The position numbers were made by a program, and so were the translations under genes. The notes under the pieces were generated by a model. The model was not told the DNA's origin and made no database searches. It saw only the letters and a program-made list of their open reading frames with translations. DNA of 64,000 nt from Thermogemmatispora sp042408965 (GTDB lineage Bacteria > Chloroflexota > Ktedonobacteria > Ktedonobacterales > Ktedonobacteraceae): the NCBI GenBank assembly GCA_042408965.1, contig JBHOQN010000019.1:1-64000 (forward strand), read 5' to 3'. This document shows positions 35,898 through 45,107 of this stretch, piece by piece (position 1 is the first letter of the stretch; each line of letters opens with the position of its first letter).

Positions 35898-35927
35898 AGT
35901 ATACTCACTGTCGAGAACATCTGTCAA
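35898..35927 (-). promoter_or_regulatory. Promoter of the ROK gene
   Basis: On the minus strand TTGACA (35922-35927), 18 bases, TATACT (35898-35903), about 95 bases before the gene. The remainder of the gap 35796-36151 shows nothing else I can name. Confidence 0.6.
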
Positions 35928-36151
35928 GAGCATCCGTTCTCACAACAGGGCTTCGAGGCACTCCTGGAGCCACTTCAGCCTCACTCGCCTTCATCCGCCC
36001 CGGAGGCTGGTTGGCAGGCGTGGCGCTTCCGGCTCAGGAGGAGCGACGGGATCGAGGGAGGGGTGCCGCGTTGGGAGCAGGAGAGAGCGTCGGCATACAG
36101 CTCCCTGGCCGGCGCTCTCTCCTGGAGGTCGCGTTGATTGGTAGCGGGCGG

Positions 36152-37630
36152 CTAGGCGATAGCTGCCCAGCCTCTGGAGCGTTCGACGGCATTGAACCAG
36201 CGGCGGTAGAGGGCCTCGATCGTGCCGTTGCCGCGCGGTCGGTAGGTAGTGGCTTCGCGCCAGAGGGAGGCCGTTGCCTGACGATCACGCCAGAGGCCGA
36301 CAGCGATGCCCGCCAGGAAGGCGGCGCCGAGGGCCGTTGTTTCGCGCACGGCGGCGATGTGTACCTCGACCCCAGTGATGTCGGCCAGGGCTTGCATCAG
36401 AAAGCTGTTGGCCGAGGCGCCGCCGTCGACCTTCAGGCTACGAATGGCGCGCCCGCTGTCCTGGGCCATGGCCTGCAGCACATCGCGCGTACTGAAGGCA
36501 ATGCCTTCCAGCGTGGCGCGCACCAGATGGGCGCGCGTTGTACCCCGGGTCAGGCCGACGATGGTTCCGCGGGCGTAGCTATCCCAGTAGGGAGCTGCCA
36601 GTCCCGTCAGGGCTGGCACGAAGAAGACCCCGCCGCTGTCAGGGACCGAGAGGGCCAGTTCGAGCGTCTCCTCTGGATTCTGGACCAGCCCGATGTCGCG
36701 CAGCCACTGAATAGCGGCCCCGGCGACATAAATACCGCCGTCGAGGGCGTAGACGATCTCGTCGCCATGAGACCAGGCGACCGTGGGCAGCAGGCCGTGG
36801 CGGGAGGCTGGCCAGGCCTGGCCGGCGTTCAGCAGGATAAAGGCGCCGGTGCCGTAGGTCACCTTCACATCGTTCGGCTCATAACAGGCCTGGCCGAAGA
36901 GCGCGGCCTGCTGATCAACCAGCGACGCGCTCAGCGGCAGTGAGCGGCCAAGGTGCTCAGCTGCGATCGTCCCGAAGTGAGAGCAAGATGGCTGGATGAC
37001 CGGCAAGAGCGAGCGCGGAATCTCCAGCAGATCCAGCACCTCCTGGTCCCAATCGCGCGTCTGCGGGTTGTAGAGCATGGTGCGCGAAGCGGTGGTATCG
37101 TCGGTGCGATGCTCGCCGGTCAGCGACCACAGCAGCCAGGCGTCCGTGGTACCTGCCAGCAACTCGCCGCGCGCGGCCAGCTCGCGCGCACCGACCACAT
37201 TGTCCAGGAGCCAGCGAATCTTCGTGGCAGAGAAGTATGGGTCGAGTGGCAGACCGGTGCGTTCCGCGATGAGTTGGGCCGCGCCCTCACGGCGCAGGCG
37301 CTCGCAGAGGTCATCGGTACGCCGGTCCTGCCAGCTAATGGCGTTATAGAGTGGCAGTCCTGTGCGCCGATTCCAGACCACGACCGTCTCGCCCTGATTG
37401 GCCAGACCGCAGGCCAGCACTGGCTGGTCGCCGACGGCCTCCAGCACAGTACGAGCGTTCTGAACCACGCTGGTCAGAAGGTCGTAGGGATTCTGCTCCA
37501 CCCAGCCCGGCTGCGGATAGCTCAGCGGAACCTCGCTCGTCGCCTCCGCCAGGCAGTGGGCCTGAGCATCGAAGATGAGCGCTTTCGTGCGGGTAGTGCC
37601 CTGATCTATGGCGAGTATTGCGGGAGCCAT
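36152..37630 (-). CDS. glpK: Glycerol kinase-like FGGY kinase
   Basis: 492 residues with GlpK signatures: AIDQGTTRTKALIFD, NAISWQDRR, PYFSATKIRWLLDN, VDQQAALFGQ and VTYGTGAFILLNAG for ATP. The glycerol-contact pair that is R-E in NQRET reads G-E here (NQGET), while the tryptophan, tyrosine and aspartate contacts are retained. Either glycerol binds more weakly or a related polyol is used. Last gene of the minus-strand operon with a GlpA-like dehydrogenase. ATG 37630 follows AAGGAAG closely; an upstream ATG at 37672 would add 14 residues unlike the family. Confidence 0.82.
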   Translation of the reverse strand: MAPAILAIDQGTTRTKALIFDAQAHCLAEATSEVPLSYPQPGWVEQNPYDLLTSVVQNARTVLEAVGDQPVLACGLANQGETVVVWNRRTGLPLYNAISWQDRRTDDLCERLRREGAAQLIAERTGLPLDPYFSATKIRWLLDNVVGARELAARGELLAGTTDAWLLWSLTGEHRTDDTTASRTMLYNPQTRDWDQEVLDLLEIPRSLLPVIQPSCSHFGTIAAEHLGRSLPLSASLVDQQAALFGQACYEPNDVKVTYGTGAFILLNAGQAWPASRHGLLPTVAWSHGDEIVYALDGGIYVAGAAIQWLRDIGLVQNPEETLELALSVPDSGGVFFVPALTGLAAPYWDSYARGTIVGLTRGTTRAHLVRATLEGIAFSTRDVLQAMAQDSGRAIRSLKVDGGASANSFLMQALADITGVEVHIAAVRETTALGAAFLAGIAVGLWRDRQATASLWREATTYRPRGNGTIEALYRRWFNAVERSRGWAAIA

Positions 37631-37681
37631 CTTCCTTGCTCTCTCTCCTGACGATTGCTCCGGTCCGGCCATGCGGACCGG

Positions 37682-39226
37682 CTATGTTGACGATCCCGAA
37701 ATCTCTGGTGAGGAGCTGGCCAGCTTCTCTGCGCTCTCGCTCTCTTCAACAGGCACCGTTTTCAAGACGGCCGGCCGTGTAATCAACAGCCAGGCAAAGT
37801 AGATCAGCCCGATCGCGAACATCACAAGCGTATAGATCCAGGGCACGGCGAACTGAGCGTCGCGGAAGATCAGCAGCTCGAAGACCAGCCAGACCAGCGC
37901 CAGGATGATCACCGGCCACTCAAAGACGCCCAGCGTGAAGCCGCCGGGCACGTGCGGCAGGCGGCGGCGGGCCGCGAGGTAGTAGATAACCGTCAGCAGG
38001 TAGATGATCGCCGGCAGCAGGGTTGCCGCTGAGAAGAGGTTGCTCAGGGTTGTCGTCTGATTGAAGACGATGCCAATGAGGGCAAAGAGCGCCAGCACGA
38101 CCTCGCAGATGATGAACGAGAGCAGCGTCGAGGGAACCGGTGTGCCAGTATTCGGATTCACCTGCCTCAGCCACTGGTGGGCGGGAAAGCGCTCATCGCG
38201 CGACATGGCCCAGATCAGACGTGTCAGCGTGATGAAAATGACCAGCCCGCAGGCGAAGATCGAGAAGGTTACCAGCACCAGCAGGATGTCCCCGACGATC
38301 GGTCCCAGGACGTGCGTGATGATATCGGCGACCGGCGTGGCCGAGGAGGCCAGCGCCGTGAGGTTATCGGAGGCCAGATTCAGGGCGATCAGAAAGACAA
38401 AGCCGACCAGACCGCTCAAGGCGACCGAGGACCACATGGCAAACGGAACGGTACGATGAGCCTCCTGCGTCTCCTCTGCCAGGTTCGCCGCAGCCTCGAA
38501 GCCGACGATGGTGAACGCTCCCAGCAGGAAGGAGAGCATAAAGGGACCGGTCGAGAAGAGACCGCCGGGCTGAAAATAGCCGTTTGCTGAGATGCTGCCG
38601 GTGCTGAAGAGATGATCCGGGTGCAGCATGCCGCGGACGGCTCCCACGATCAAGAGCAGGAGCGTCAGGCCAACAATCCCGATGACCTCTGTGCCGACGG
38701 CGGTGTTGTTGATGCGCGTTGACCAGACCGTCGAGAAGAGGACCAGCAGCGTCTGCAGGAGCAGCACCAGGGCGGTGGCGATCCAGGCGTTCACCGCGTT
38801 CTCGCTGTAACCGAAGAGGGTGGGAATGACGGTCTGTGCAACCGCGTAGTCAACGGCGACAACATCGACCACCAGGAAGGTGAAGGTGATCCAGCCGGTC
38901 AGCCACCCGATTTTGGGATTGATCAGGCGCGAGGCCCACTGGTAGGAATAGCCAGCCAGCGGAATGTGGGAGGCCAGAGCGGCAAAGACCAGTGCGACAA
39001 GCAACTGGCCGACGATCACCAGCGGCCAGGTCCAGATACCGCGCGGCCCTCCCCAGTTCAAGACTGATCCATAGGTCGTAAATATGCCAGTGGTAATCGA
39101 GATGAAGGAGAATCCGACAGCGAACGAGGCGAAGCGTTTCAGTTCGCGACGAAACTCCGGGCGGTAGCCAAACTTCTCTACGAGCTGATCTTCGGAGACA
39201 ATCGGCGGTTGTTCGCTGAGCGACAT
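37682..39226 (-). CDS. APC-superfamily amino acid/polyamine-type permease
   Basis: About 514 residues with 12 or more hydrophobic helices. The first helix region has the APC hallmark FSFISITTGIFTTYGSVLNWGGP, and the eighth region SRDERFPAHQWLRQVNPNTGTPVPS is typical of the amino acid/choline transporter (ACT) subfamily. It imports an amine or amino acid by proton or ion symport. AAAGGAG stands 7 bases before ATG 39226, so the long upstream open frame is not part of the protein. It is placed between the CoxG-like and the kinase genes of the glycerol-type operon, which suggests the operon's substrate may not be plain glycerol. Confidence 0.85.
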   Translation of the reverse strand: MSLSEQPPIVSEDQLVEKFGYRPEFRRELKRFASFAVGFSFISITTGIFTTYGSVLNWGGPRGIWTWPLVIVGQLLVALVFAALASHIPLAGYSYQWASRLINPKIGWLTGWITFTFLVVDVVAVDYAVAQTVIPTLFGYSENAVNAWIATALVLLLQTLLVLFSTVWSTRINNTAVGTEVIGIVGLTLLLLIVGAVRGMLHPDHLFSTGSISANGYFQPGGLFSTGPFMLSFLLGAFTIVGFEAAANLAEETQEAHRTVPFAMWSSVALSGLVGFVFLIALNLASDNLTALASSATPVADIITHVLGPIVGDILLVLVTFSIFACGLVIFITLTRLIWAMSRDERFPAHQWLRQVNPNTGTPVPSTLLSFIICEVVLALFALIGIVFNQTTTLSNLFSAATLLPAIIYLLTVIYYLAARRRLPHVPGGFTLGVFEWPVIILALVWLVFELLIFRDAQFAVPWIYTLVMFAIGLIYFAWLLITRPAVLKTVPVEESESAEKLASSSPEISGSST

Positions 39227-39398
39227 AGGAGATGCTCCTTTCTCATTCAAGACGTGATTGCCAGTGTGCCTGCCTGACGCGCAGAATGGCACAGGAGCCG
39301 CCTTGCAAAACCGTCTTCGGCTGCGTCCCTGGACGCAGGAAGGGAACGCGGGGTGATGGACGCGATGAACCTGATACACAGGCGCGATGGGCGCGCTC

Positions 39399-39860
39399 CT
39401 ACGCCTGTGTCGGGCGCTCGTCCTGGAAGAGCCGCGCCACGTTCTGCGCAAACTCTGCCGCCAGGCGGCGAGAGGTTGCGCGGATCATGGCCTCTCCCAG
39501 AGTTGCCAGGCGTCCCAGCATGGTCAGCTCGATGGTGTAATCGACCTCCGTTCCTCCCTCAACGGGTGTAAGATCAACAATCAGATGGGCGCGGAAGGCC
39601 CCGGCCATGGCCAGCGGCTCACCCACCATCTCGGCTACCAGATGGCGCGGTGCGTCGGCTTCGAGCAGGGTGCCACGCGCCTGGGCCCGAATGGTCATGA
39701 ACTGGACGCGCACGGCGAGCCGGGCGCTGTAATGGGTGGCGTCCACCTGCTGGGCCTCTTCGCAGCCGGGGATGACGCGACCGAGCCGGGCCGGGTCCAT
39801 GAAGATCTGCCAGACGTGCTCGCAGGGAGCATTAACCATCACGGCTCCGCTCAGCTTCAT
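39399..39860 (-). CDS. CoxG-like SRPBCC-domain protein
   Basis: 153 residues, the CoxG/carbon monoxide dehydrogenase subunit G family: MKLSGAVMVNAPCEHVWQIFMDPARLGRVIPGCE at the N-terminus, then the beta sheet of the START-like fold and a C-terminal helix. CoxG recruits CO dehydrogenase to the membrane, but many relatives sit in other redox operons. Here it overlaps the small FAD oxidoreductase gene by 4 bases. The CO/xanthine dehydrogenase-like operon of this window is 21 kb away. Confidence 0.85.
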   Translation of the reverse strand: MKLSGAVMVNAPCEHVWQIFMDPARLGRVIPGCEEAQQVDATHYSARLAVRVQFMTIRAQARGTLLEADAPRHLVAEMVGEPLAMAGAFRAHLIVDLTPVEGGTEVDYTIELTMLGRLATLGEAMIRATSRRLAAEFAQNVARLFQDERPTQA

Positions 39861-40744
39861 GATACACTTCTGAGCAGCAAGGCTGCTACCTCCTTTCCCA
39901 TGCGTATGGAGTACTGGTGGTCGAGCGAGGGGCGTACCGCCGTACCGATGGCGTAGATCCCCTGGAGTGTTGTCTGATACGCGCCATCGACCAGAATACG
40001 GCCGTCGGCGGCGAGGGCCAGCCCACTGCCCCGGAGCCAGTGGGTGTTCGCCAGCATGCCAGTGGCGTAGACGAGGGTATCGACCTCGAGGGTGAGCCGG
40101 CCCTCAGCAGTGCGCAGGCTGACTCCCTCCAGACGAGGAAAGCCGTGCACCTCGATCAGCTCGCCCGTCAGCGCTGTCTGCTCCCCGGCGTCGGCGCCGG
40201 ACGCAGCTCTGATCACCTCCAGGCCAGCCTGCTCCAGACGCTGGGCAGTGACGCGGGCATAGCGCGATGCACCATAGACCAGGACGCGGCGACCTGGCAG
40301 ATAGCCCCGTGTCAGCAATTGATGCGCCAGAATAGGCGTCATCACGCCGGCTGGTCGCGTTCCAGGAATCTCTGCCTGCTCGCGTGGTGCTTCCAGACCA
40401 CCGCAGGCCAGCACCAGGCGGCGTGCCTGGATGTGCGTCGTCCCCTGCCGCCGGCGCACGACCAGCGTGTGGGCCTCGTGCGGCGTCAACGCGGGTAAGA
40501 GACCGACCGCGGTGGCCTCCGGCAGGAAGGTGACCCCGGCAGGCAGACGAACACTCGCCAGCAGGTGCCAGGCCTCCTCGAAGCCAGCAGCCGGTCGCAG
40601 ATGGCGCAGAAAGCCGCCCGGAGCCTCCTGATAGTCCAGCACAAGCGTACGTCCACGCTCGGCAATGCCGCTGTGCAGCAGGCTGAGCGTGCTCAGGCCC
40701 GCTCCCACGATCACAAGGTCGCAGGTCTCCTGCAGTCCATTCAT
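39857..40744 (-). CDS. Small NAD(P)/FAD-dependent oxidoreductase
   Basis: 295 residues. An N-terminal FAD dinucleotide motif (VIVGAGLSTLSLL), a second dinucleotide fold (RRVLVYGASRYARVTAQRL), and the C-terminal YATGMLANTHWL and GIYAIGTAV that close on FAD. It looks like the flavoprotein partner that accompanies GlpA-like dehydrogenases in clusters such as that of Thermotoga, but is shorter than most. GGAGG stands 11 bases before ATG 40744, so the much longer open frame upstream is not used. The dehydrogenase gene ends 5 bases before it. Confidence 0.8.
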   Translation of the reverse strand: MNGLQETCDLVIVGAGLSTLSLLHSGIAERGRTLVLDYQEAPGGFLRHLRPAAGFEEAWHLLASVRLPAGVTFLPEATAVGLLPALTPHEAHTLVVRRRQGTTHIQARRLVLACGGLEAPREQAEIPGTRPAGVMTPILAHQLLTRGYLPGRRVLVYGASRYARVTAQRLEQAGLEVIRAASGADAGEQTALTGELIEVHGFPRLEGVSLRTAEGRLTLEVDTLVYATGMLANTHWLRGSGLALAADGRILVDGAYQTTLQGIYAIGTAVRPSLDHQYSIRMGKEVAALLLRSVS

Positions 40745-40749
40745 GCCGG

Positions 40750-42219
40750 TCAGACCTCCCTGTCCTGGTAAGGCGTAGCTGTCTCGATTCCGCGCGGTGA
40801 CGGCGCTGTCCGCGCACCTGCCAGCACCCCAGCGATCACATAGGAGCGGGGCACATGCTTTTCGAGGCTGAGCGGATCGCGTCCCAGTTCCTCTCGGAAA
40901 AGCTCGATCAGGCGCGGAATGCAGAGGTTGCCCTGGCACTCGCCGAGCATGGCGCCGGTTCTGCGCTTCAGACCGTCGAGCGTCGTTGGTGGCAGCGGTC
41001 CCCGCATGGCGGCCAGCACTTCGCCGCGCGTGATGGAGCGACAGAGGCAAACGACCTCGCCGGCGTCGGCCGCCGGGCTACTCAGGTACTCTGGTAGCGA
41101 CTCGCGATAGCTGGTGCGCAGGTGTAGACCCAGTTCTGCACGCACGAGATCGGCGACGTAGCGCCCGATGGCTGGTGAGGCCGAGAGGCCCGTTGAGCGG
41201 ATGCCGGCCACGTGGAGCAGGCGGCGGCTGACCGTCGAGGGACGGATGATATAGTCGCCGCTGCTGCTGACCGCGCGCAGGCCCGCAAACTGACGCACGA
41301 CGGGAGCCCCGGCCATTGCCGGTACCAACCTGCTCACGCCTTCACGAATGCGCTGCAGTCCGGCCGCCGTGGTTGCCAGATCGCTCTTCTCCTGCACATC
41401 CTCGGCCGTTGGCCCCAGCAATACGCCACCAAAGACAATCGGTGTCACCAGGATGCCCTTGGAGAGGGGACTGGGGACCGGCAGGATAATCTGGGCGACA
41501 CCGTGATCCTCTTCAGTGATCAGAAACTCCCCCTTGCGCGGCGTCAGCCTGAAGGATGTGTCGCCCACCAGACGCGCCACCTCGTCTGCCCAGAGGCCGG
41601 CTGCATTGATAACCATTGATGCAGAGAAGCGACGGCCGCGCTCAGTCGTGATGTGCAGTCCCGTCTGCTCGACGGTGAGCGTACTGACGCGCTCGCCGCG
41701 AAAGAGCAGTGCGCCGTTGAACAGGGCCTGTTCACAGTAGGCGCGTGTCGTCCAGAAGGGGTCGATGACGCCTTCGCCCTCGATCAGAGCGCCGCTGAGG
41801 ACCTGAGGATTCAGATAGGGGGCCATCTCCAGCACCTCCTCACGGGTGAGGCGCGGAAGGGATACGCCGTTGCGCTCAGCGCGCGGCATGATCTCGCTGC
41901 TGAGCCTGGCCTCTTCCTGCGCGCTGGTTGCGACCATGAGGGCACCGGTTTGTACGTAGGGAATATGCAGGGTTGCGATGACCTCTGGCCAGAGATCGCG
42001 CGCCTCTGCCAGCAGGCGTGCCTCAAGCGTGCCAGGGTGGGCATCGAAACCGGTATGGACGATCGCGCTGTTCGCTTTGCTGGTGGCCTCGCAGATATCG
42101 GGAAGGCCCTCGATCAGGGCGATGCTGGCGTCATAGCGTGACAATGCGTGCAGGATCGCACAGCCGACCACACCGCCGCCGATCACGAGGATATCAATAT
42201 GCAGGCCGCTCGTCTCCAT
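40750..42219 (-). CDS. GlpA-like FAD-dependent glycerol-3-phosphate dehydrogenase with [2Fe-2S] BFD domain
   Basis: 489 residues. A DAO-fold with FAD motif DILVIGGGVVGCAILHAL, the SKANSAIVHTGFDA stretch, and RQFAGLRAVSS-SGDYIIRPS near the C-terminus of this domain. Then comes a BFD-like [2Fe-2S] domain with cysteines in VVCLCRS and GECQGNLC. This is the layout of GlpA-type anaerobic G3P dehydrogenase subunits and L-2-hydroxyglutarate oxidase relatives. With the kinase gene it would turn a phosphorylated polyol into a keto-phosphate such as dihydroxyacetone phosphate. First gene of the operon; GTGGAG lies 6 bases before ATG 42219. Confidence 0.85.
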   Translation of the reverse strand: METSGLHIDILVIGGGVVGCAILHALSRYDASIALIEGLPDICEATSKANSAIVHTGFDAHPGTLEARLLAEARDLWPEVIATLHIPYVQTGALMVATSAQEEARLSSEIMPRAERNGVSLPRLTREEVLEMAPYLNPQVLSGALIEGEGVIDPFWTTRAYCEQALFNGALLFRGERVSTLTVEQTGLHITTERGRRFSASMVINAAGLWADEVARLVGDTSFRLTPRKGEFLITEEDHGVAQIILPVPSPLSKGILVTPIVFGGVLLGPTAEDVQEKSDLATTAAGLQRIREGVSRLVPAMAGAPVVRQFAGLRAVSSSGDYIIRPSTVSRRLLHVAGIRSTGLSASPAIGRYVADLVRAELGLHLRTSYRESLPEYLSSPAADAGEVVCLCRSITRGEVLAAMRGPLPPTTLDGLKRRTGAMLGECQGNLCIPRLIELFREELGRDPLSLEKHVPRSYVIAGVLAGARTAPSPRGIETATPYQDREV

Positions 42220-42315
42220 GAGCAACTCCACGTCTGTCTGGCGCTGAGGGGGCAGGGTGTCTGGACGATAGCATGCCCCCCTTGCGGGAGAAGGGTGATG
42301 ATAATTTATGATATA

Positions 42316-42344
42316 AGTTTACTGATAAGCTGATAGTTTGTCAA
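42316..42344 (-). promoter_or_regulatory. Promoter of the glycerol-type operon with repeated TATCAG
   Basis: On the minus strand TTGACA (42339-42344), 17 bases, TAAACT (42316-42321). The spacer contains two direct TATCAG repeats separated by two bases, a possible operator. Lies about 100 bases before the GlpA-like gene. Confidence 0.5.
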
Positions 42345-42493
42345 CATTTTCTCTCCTCATTCTATGAGGCAAGCGGTATGCGTCGATGACCGGCGGTGCC
42401 CAGATCAGAGAGGAAGAAGGGTGTGAAAAGGAACGAAGACATCATCCCCTGCTGGCTGAAGCCGCAGAGGAATGGTCGGTGCAGATGGAAGAT

Positions 42494-42518
42494 GAGGCGC
42501 AGGTGAACACTGCGCCTC
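42494..42518 (-). terminator. Terminator hairpin of the ECF operon
   Basis: GAGGCGCAG (42494-42502) and CTGCGCCTC (42510-42518) make a perfect 9-bp stem, 4 bases after the ecfT stop codon. The downstream minus strand is only weakly T-rich. Confidence 0.55.
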
Positions 42519-42522
42519 GTCG

Positions 42523-43362
42523 CTAGACGTGGCTCAGGAGGTGAGCTGCCAGCATGGCGGCCGAGAGCAAGAAGACGCTGGTCAGGGCCAGCAGATCCAC
42601 ACTGGTCAGGCGCAGCTCGCGGCGTTTACTGCGACGCCAGCCGCGGTAGCCGCCGCGGTAGCAGCGGGCCTCCATGGCCGTACTGAGGCTCTCGACCCGC
42701 TGGAGGCTGCTGAGGAAGAGCGGTACAAGCAGTCCGCTCATAGCGTAGACGCGCTGCACGGGATTCCCGCGGCCGAAGCGCACGCCACGCATCGCCTGGG
42801 CGATGCTCAGACGCTCCACCTCAGCCATCAGTAATGGTACGGATTTGAGCGCCACGATAAAGATCATCACCAGCTCGTGGACTGGCACGCCGATGTAACG
42901 CAGGGGGAGGAGCAGAGCCTCCGCCCCATCGGCCAGGTCGACCAGCGAGGTGCTAAACATCAGCAGCAGCGTCAGATAGTAAAGTAGGAGCACGCGGATG
43001 CTGATCTGAGCGCTGTGGGCAAGGCCCTCCCAGGAGAGCGTCAGGATTCCCCAGTGCCAGATCAGGCTTGAGGCCTGAGTCGGTGAGGTATAGAACACCA
43101 CCTGAATAACGTAGAGGATAAGCAGAAAAATGAAGAAGAAGCGAAGGCTGCGCAACACATAGAGCAGCGGCAGTCTGGAGAGGAAGTGCAGGACAATGCA
43201 GCCAGCCAGGCCAATGAGCAAAGCACTGAAGTGGCTGACGTAGGAGAGGGTTCCGATCAGCAGAAGCGCGCAGACAATCTTCGCGCGCGGGTCCAGCCTC
43301 GTCAGCGGAGAGCCGTTATCGATATAGCGACCGAAAGAGGCCGTTCTGGAGATCTCAATCAT
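42523..43362 (-). CDS. ecfT: ECF transporter membrane coupling subunit EcfT
   Basis: 279 residues with five or so hydrophobic helices. The coupling helices carry RALAMRGV-like motifs typical of the family: SIAQAMRGVRFGRG and STAMEARCYRGG, each with the A-R-G/R-C pattern that docks on the ATPases. EcfT connects the two ATPases to the S component. Start overlaps the preceding ATPase gene by 4 bases. Confidence 0.9.
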   Translation of the reverse strand: MIEISRTASFGRYIDNGSPLTRLDPRAKIVCALLLIGTLSYVSHFSALLIGLAGCIVLHFLSRLPLLYVLRSLRFFFIFLLILYVIQVVFYTSPTQASSLIWHWGILTLSWEGLAHSAQISIRVLLLYYLTLLLMFSTSLVDLADGAEALLLPLRYIGVPVHELVMIFIVALKSVPLLMAEVERLSIAQAMRGVRFGRGNPVQRVYAMSGLLVPLFLSSLQRVESLSTAMEARCYRGGYRGWRRSKRRELRLTSVDLLALTSVFLLSAAMLAAHLLSHV

Positions 43363-44276
43363 GGCAGCTCCACGTTGCGCATCTCGTTCTCGTGAAGATC
43401 AACCTGCCAGGGCAGTGGGAGGCTGGCAGAGGAAACGGCTCTGACGATTGCCTGCTCCAGCTCATCCAGGCTCAGGACATCCGTGCGGATATCCGGCAGG
43501 AGATCGCGCAGGCCCAGTGCAATGCGGGTTGCCTCGGGCAACTCGATGTCCAGTGCCAGCAGTTCCTGGGCATGCGTGAGGACCTCGCGCACGTGCCCGC
43601 TGAGCAACACGCGCCCCTCATGCAGGATAGCGACGGTGTCGGCCAGTTCCGCCACATCCGCCAGACTGCACGAGGTGATCAAGATCGTCAGATCATGTTC
43701 GTGCTTGAGGCGGCTGATGAGCTGCAGCAGGTCGCGCCGGCCGCGTGGGTCCAGGCCAGCCAGCGGTTCATCAAAGAGGATGGCCTCCGGCTCCAGTGCC
43801 AGCACACCAGCGATCGCCACACGCCGCTTCTGACCTCCGCTGAGAGCGTAGGTATAGCGCGTGCGGAACTCCTCATAGGGGAGTCCCACCGCTTCCAGGG
43901 AGGCCTGTACCAGCCGGCGCGACTCAGCCAGCGGGAGCTTTTTACGTCGTGGCCCGAAGGAGACATCCTTGCCGACCGTCTCTTCAAAGAGCTGAGACTC
44001 CGGCGACTGGAAGACCACCCCTATGCGCAGGCGCATGGCTTCAATGTCGAAGCTGTGCTGGTGCAGATCCTTGCCTTTGAAGAGCACCTGGCCGCGCGTT
44101 GGCTTGAGCAGGCCGGGCAGCAGGTGAATGAGCGTCGACTTGCCTGCCTGCGCCGGCCCCACGACGGCCGTGATCGCACCCTCCGGGATAGTCAGCGAGC
44201 AGCCCTGCAGAACATCGACAGCGAAGGGGGTGCCGCGCATATAGGTATAGTGGACATCCTTCAGTTCAAAGAGCAT
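43359..44276 (-). CDS. ecfA2: ECF transporter ATPase (second)
   Basis: 305 residues. ABC ATPase with Walker A GPAQAGKST, Q loop in VVFQSPESQLFEETV, signature LSGGQKRRVAIAGVL and Walker B AILFDEPLAGLD. The QLFEETV sequence after the Q loop is typical of ECF ATPases. The C-terminal extension is the usual dimer-contact domain. It overlaps the first ATPase gene by 16 bases. Confidence 0.9.
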   Translation of the reverse strand: MLFELKDVHYTYMRGTPFAVDVLQGCSLTIPEGAITAVVGPAQAGKSTLIHLLPGLLKPTRGQVLFKGKDLHQHSFDIEAMRLRIGVVFQSPESQLFEETVGKDVSFGPRRKKLPLAESRRLVQASLEAVGLPYEEFRTRYTYALSGGQKRRVAIAGVLALEPEAILFDEPLAGLDPRGRRDLLQLISRLKHEHDLTILITSCSLADVAELADTVAILHEGRVLLSGHVREVLTHAQELLALDIELPEATRIALGLRDLLPDIRTDVLSLDELEQAIVRAVSSASLPLPWQVDLHENEMRNVELP

Positions 44277-45100
44277 AGGGCTGCCCTCAGTTCATCGAGA
44301 GTAAGAACCACCTCTGGTAAGGTCTGCCAGCCTCTGGAGCGCAGACGTGCTCCCAGGGCAGTGATCAGCGGGAGGGCCAGGCCCGCAGCCTCCAGGACAT
44401 CCCGATGCAGCAAGACGCTTGCGGGCGTTCCATCCAGCAAGACCCGCCCCGCGTCCATCACGATGACGCGCTCGAAGTCAGTAATTTCGTGCATATGATG
44501 TGTGATATGGATCACGGTGATGCCGCGCTCGCGGGCCAGGCGCCGCACCGTTGCCAGAAGCTGGCGTGCGGTGCGGCCGACGAACATCGTCGTTGGCTCA
44601 TCGAGGATCAGATAGCGCGGGCGCATCGCCAGGACCCCGGCGATAGCCAGGCGCTGCTTCTGTCCCTGGGAGAGGTCGCTCACGGCCGTGTACGCATAGG
44701 GACGCAAGTCGAGCAGGCTCAAGGCCTCCTCGACACGCTCCTCGATCTCGAAGCGCGGTAGACCCAGGTTCTCCGGTCCAAAGGCGATCTCATCGATGAC
44801 CGTGTTGGCGATCAATTGATCGTCGGGGTTCTGGAAAACGATACCCACACGCTGGCGGATGGTCCAGAGACTCTCGCCACCAGCGTCGGTGCGCATGCCA
44901 TCGACAAGTACTCGGCCGCTCTGGGGCTGGAGAATCGCAGCCAGGAGTCGGGCGAGCGTGCTCTTCCCGGAGCCATTCTGGCCGATGAGGGCGATAGTCT
45001 CGCCCTCATCGATGCGCAGGCTCAGCTCGCGAAGAGCAGGCGGAATGCCCTCCTCCGCCGCGTTGCCGTAGCTGAAGGTAACTTGTTCCACCTCGATCAT
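44261..45100 (-). CDS. ecfA1: ECF transporter ATPase (first)
   Basis: 279 residues starting MIEVEQVTFSYG. Walker A is GQNGSGKST, the Q loop VFQNPDDQLIANTVIDEIAFG is the classic EcfA form, the signature is SQGQKQRLAIAGVL and Walker B is YLILDEPTT, followed by MFVGRTARQLL in place of the usual D-loop LD. It forms a heterodimer with the next ATPase. ATG 45100 is placed 7 bases after the S-component stop codon. Confidence 0.9.
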   Translation of the reverse strand: MIEVEQVTFSYGNAAEEGIPPALRELSLRIDEGETIALIGQNGSGKSTLARLLAAILQPQSGRVLVDGMRTDAGGESLWTIRQRVGIVFQNPDDQLIANTVIDEIAFGPENLGLPRFEIEERVEEALSLLDLRPYAYTAVSDLSQGQKQRLAIAGVLAMRPRYLILDEPTTMFVGRTARQLLATVRRLARERGITVIHITHHMHEITDFERVIVMDAGRVLLDGTPASVLLHRDVLEAAGLALPLITALGARLRSRGWQTLPEVVLTLDELRAALCSLN

Positions 45101-45107
45101 AGCCGAT

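Noticed and set aside
39227..39451. N-terminal extension of the APC permease gene
   Set aside because: The 75 extra residues are Arg/His/Pro-rich and unlike a permease start, and a good AAAGGAG site precedes the internal ATG at 39226.
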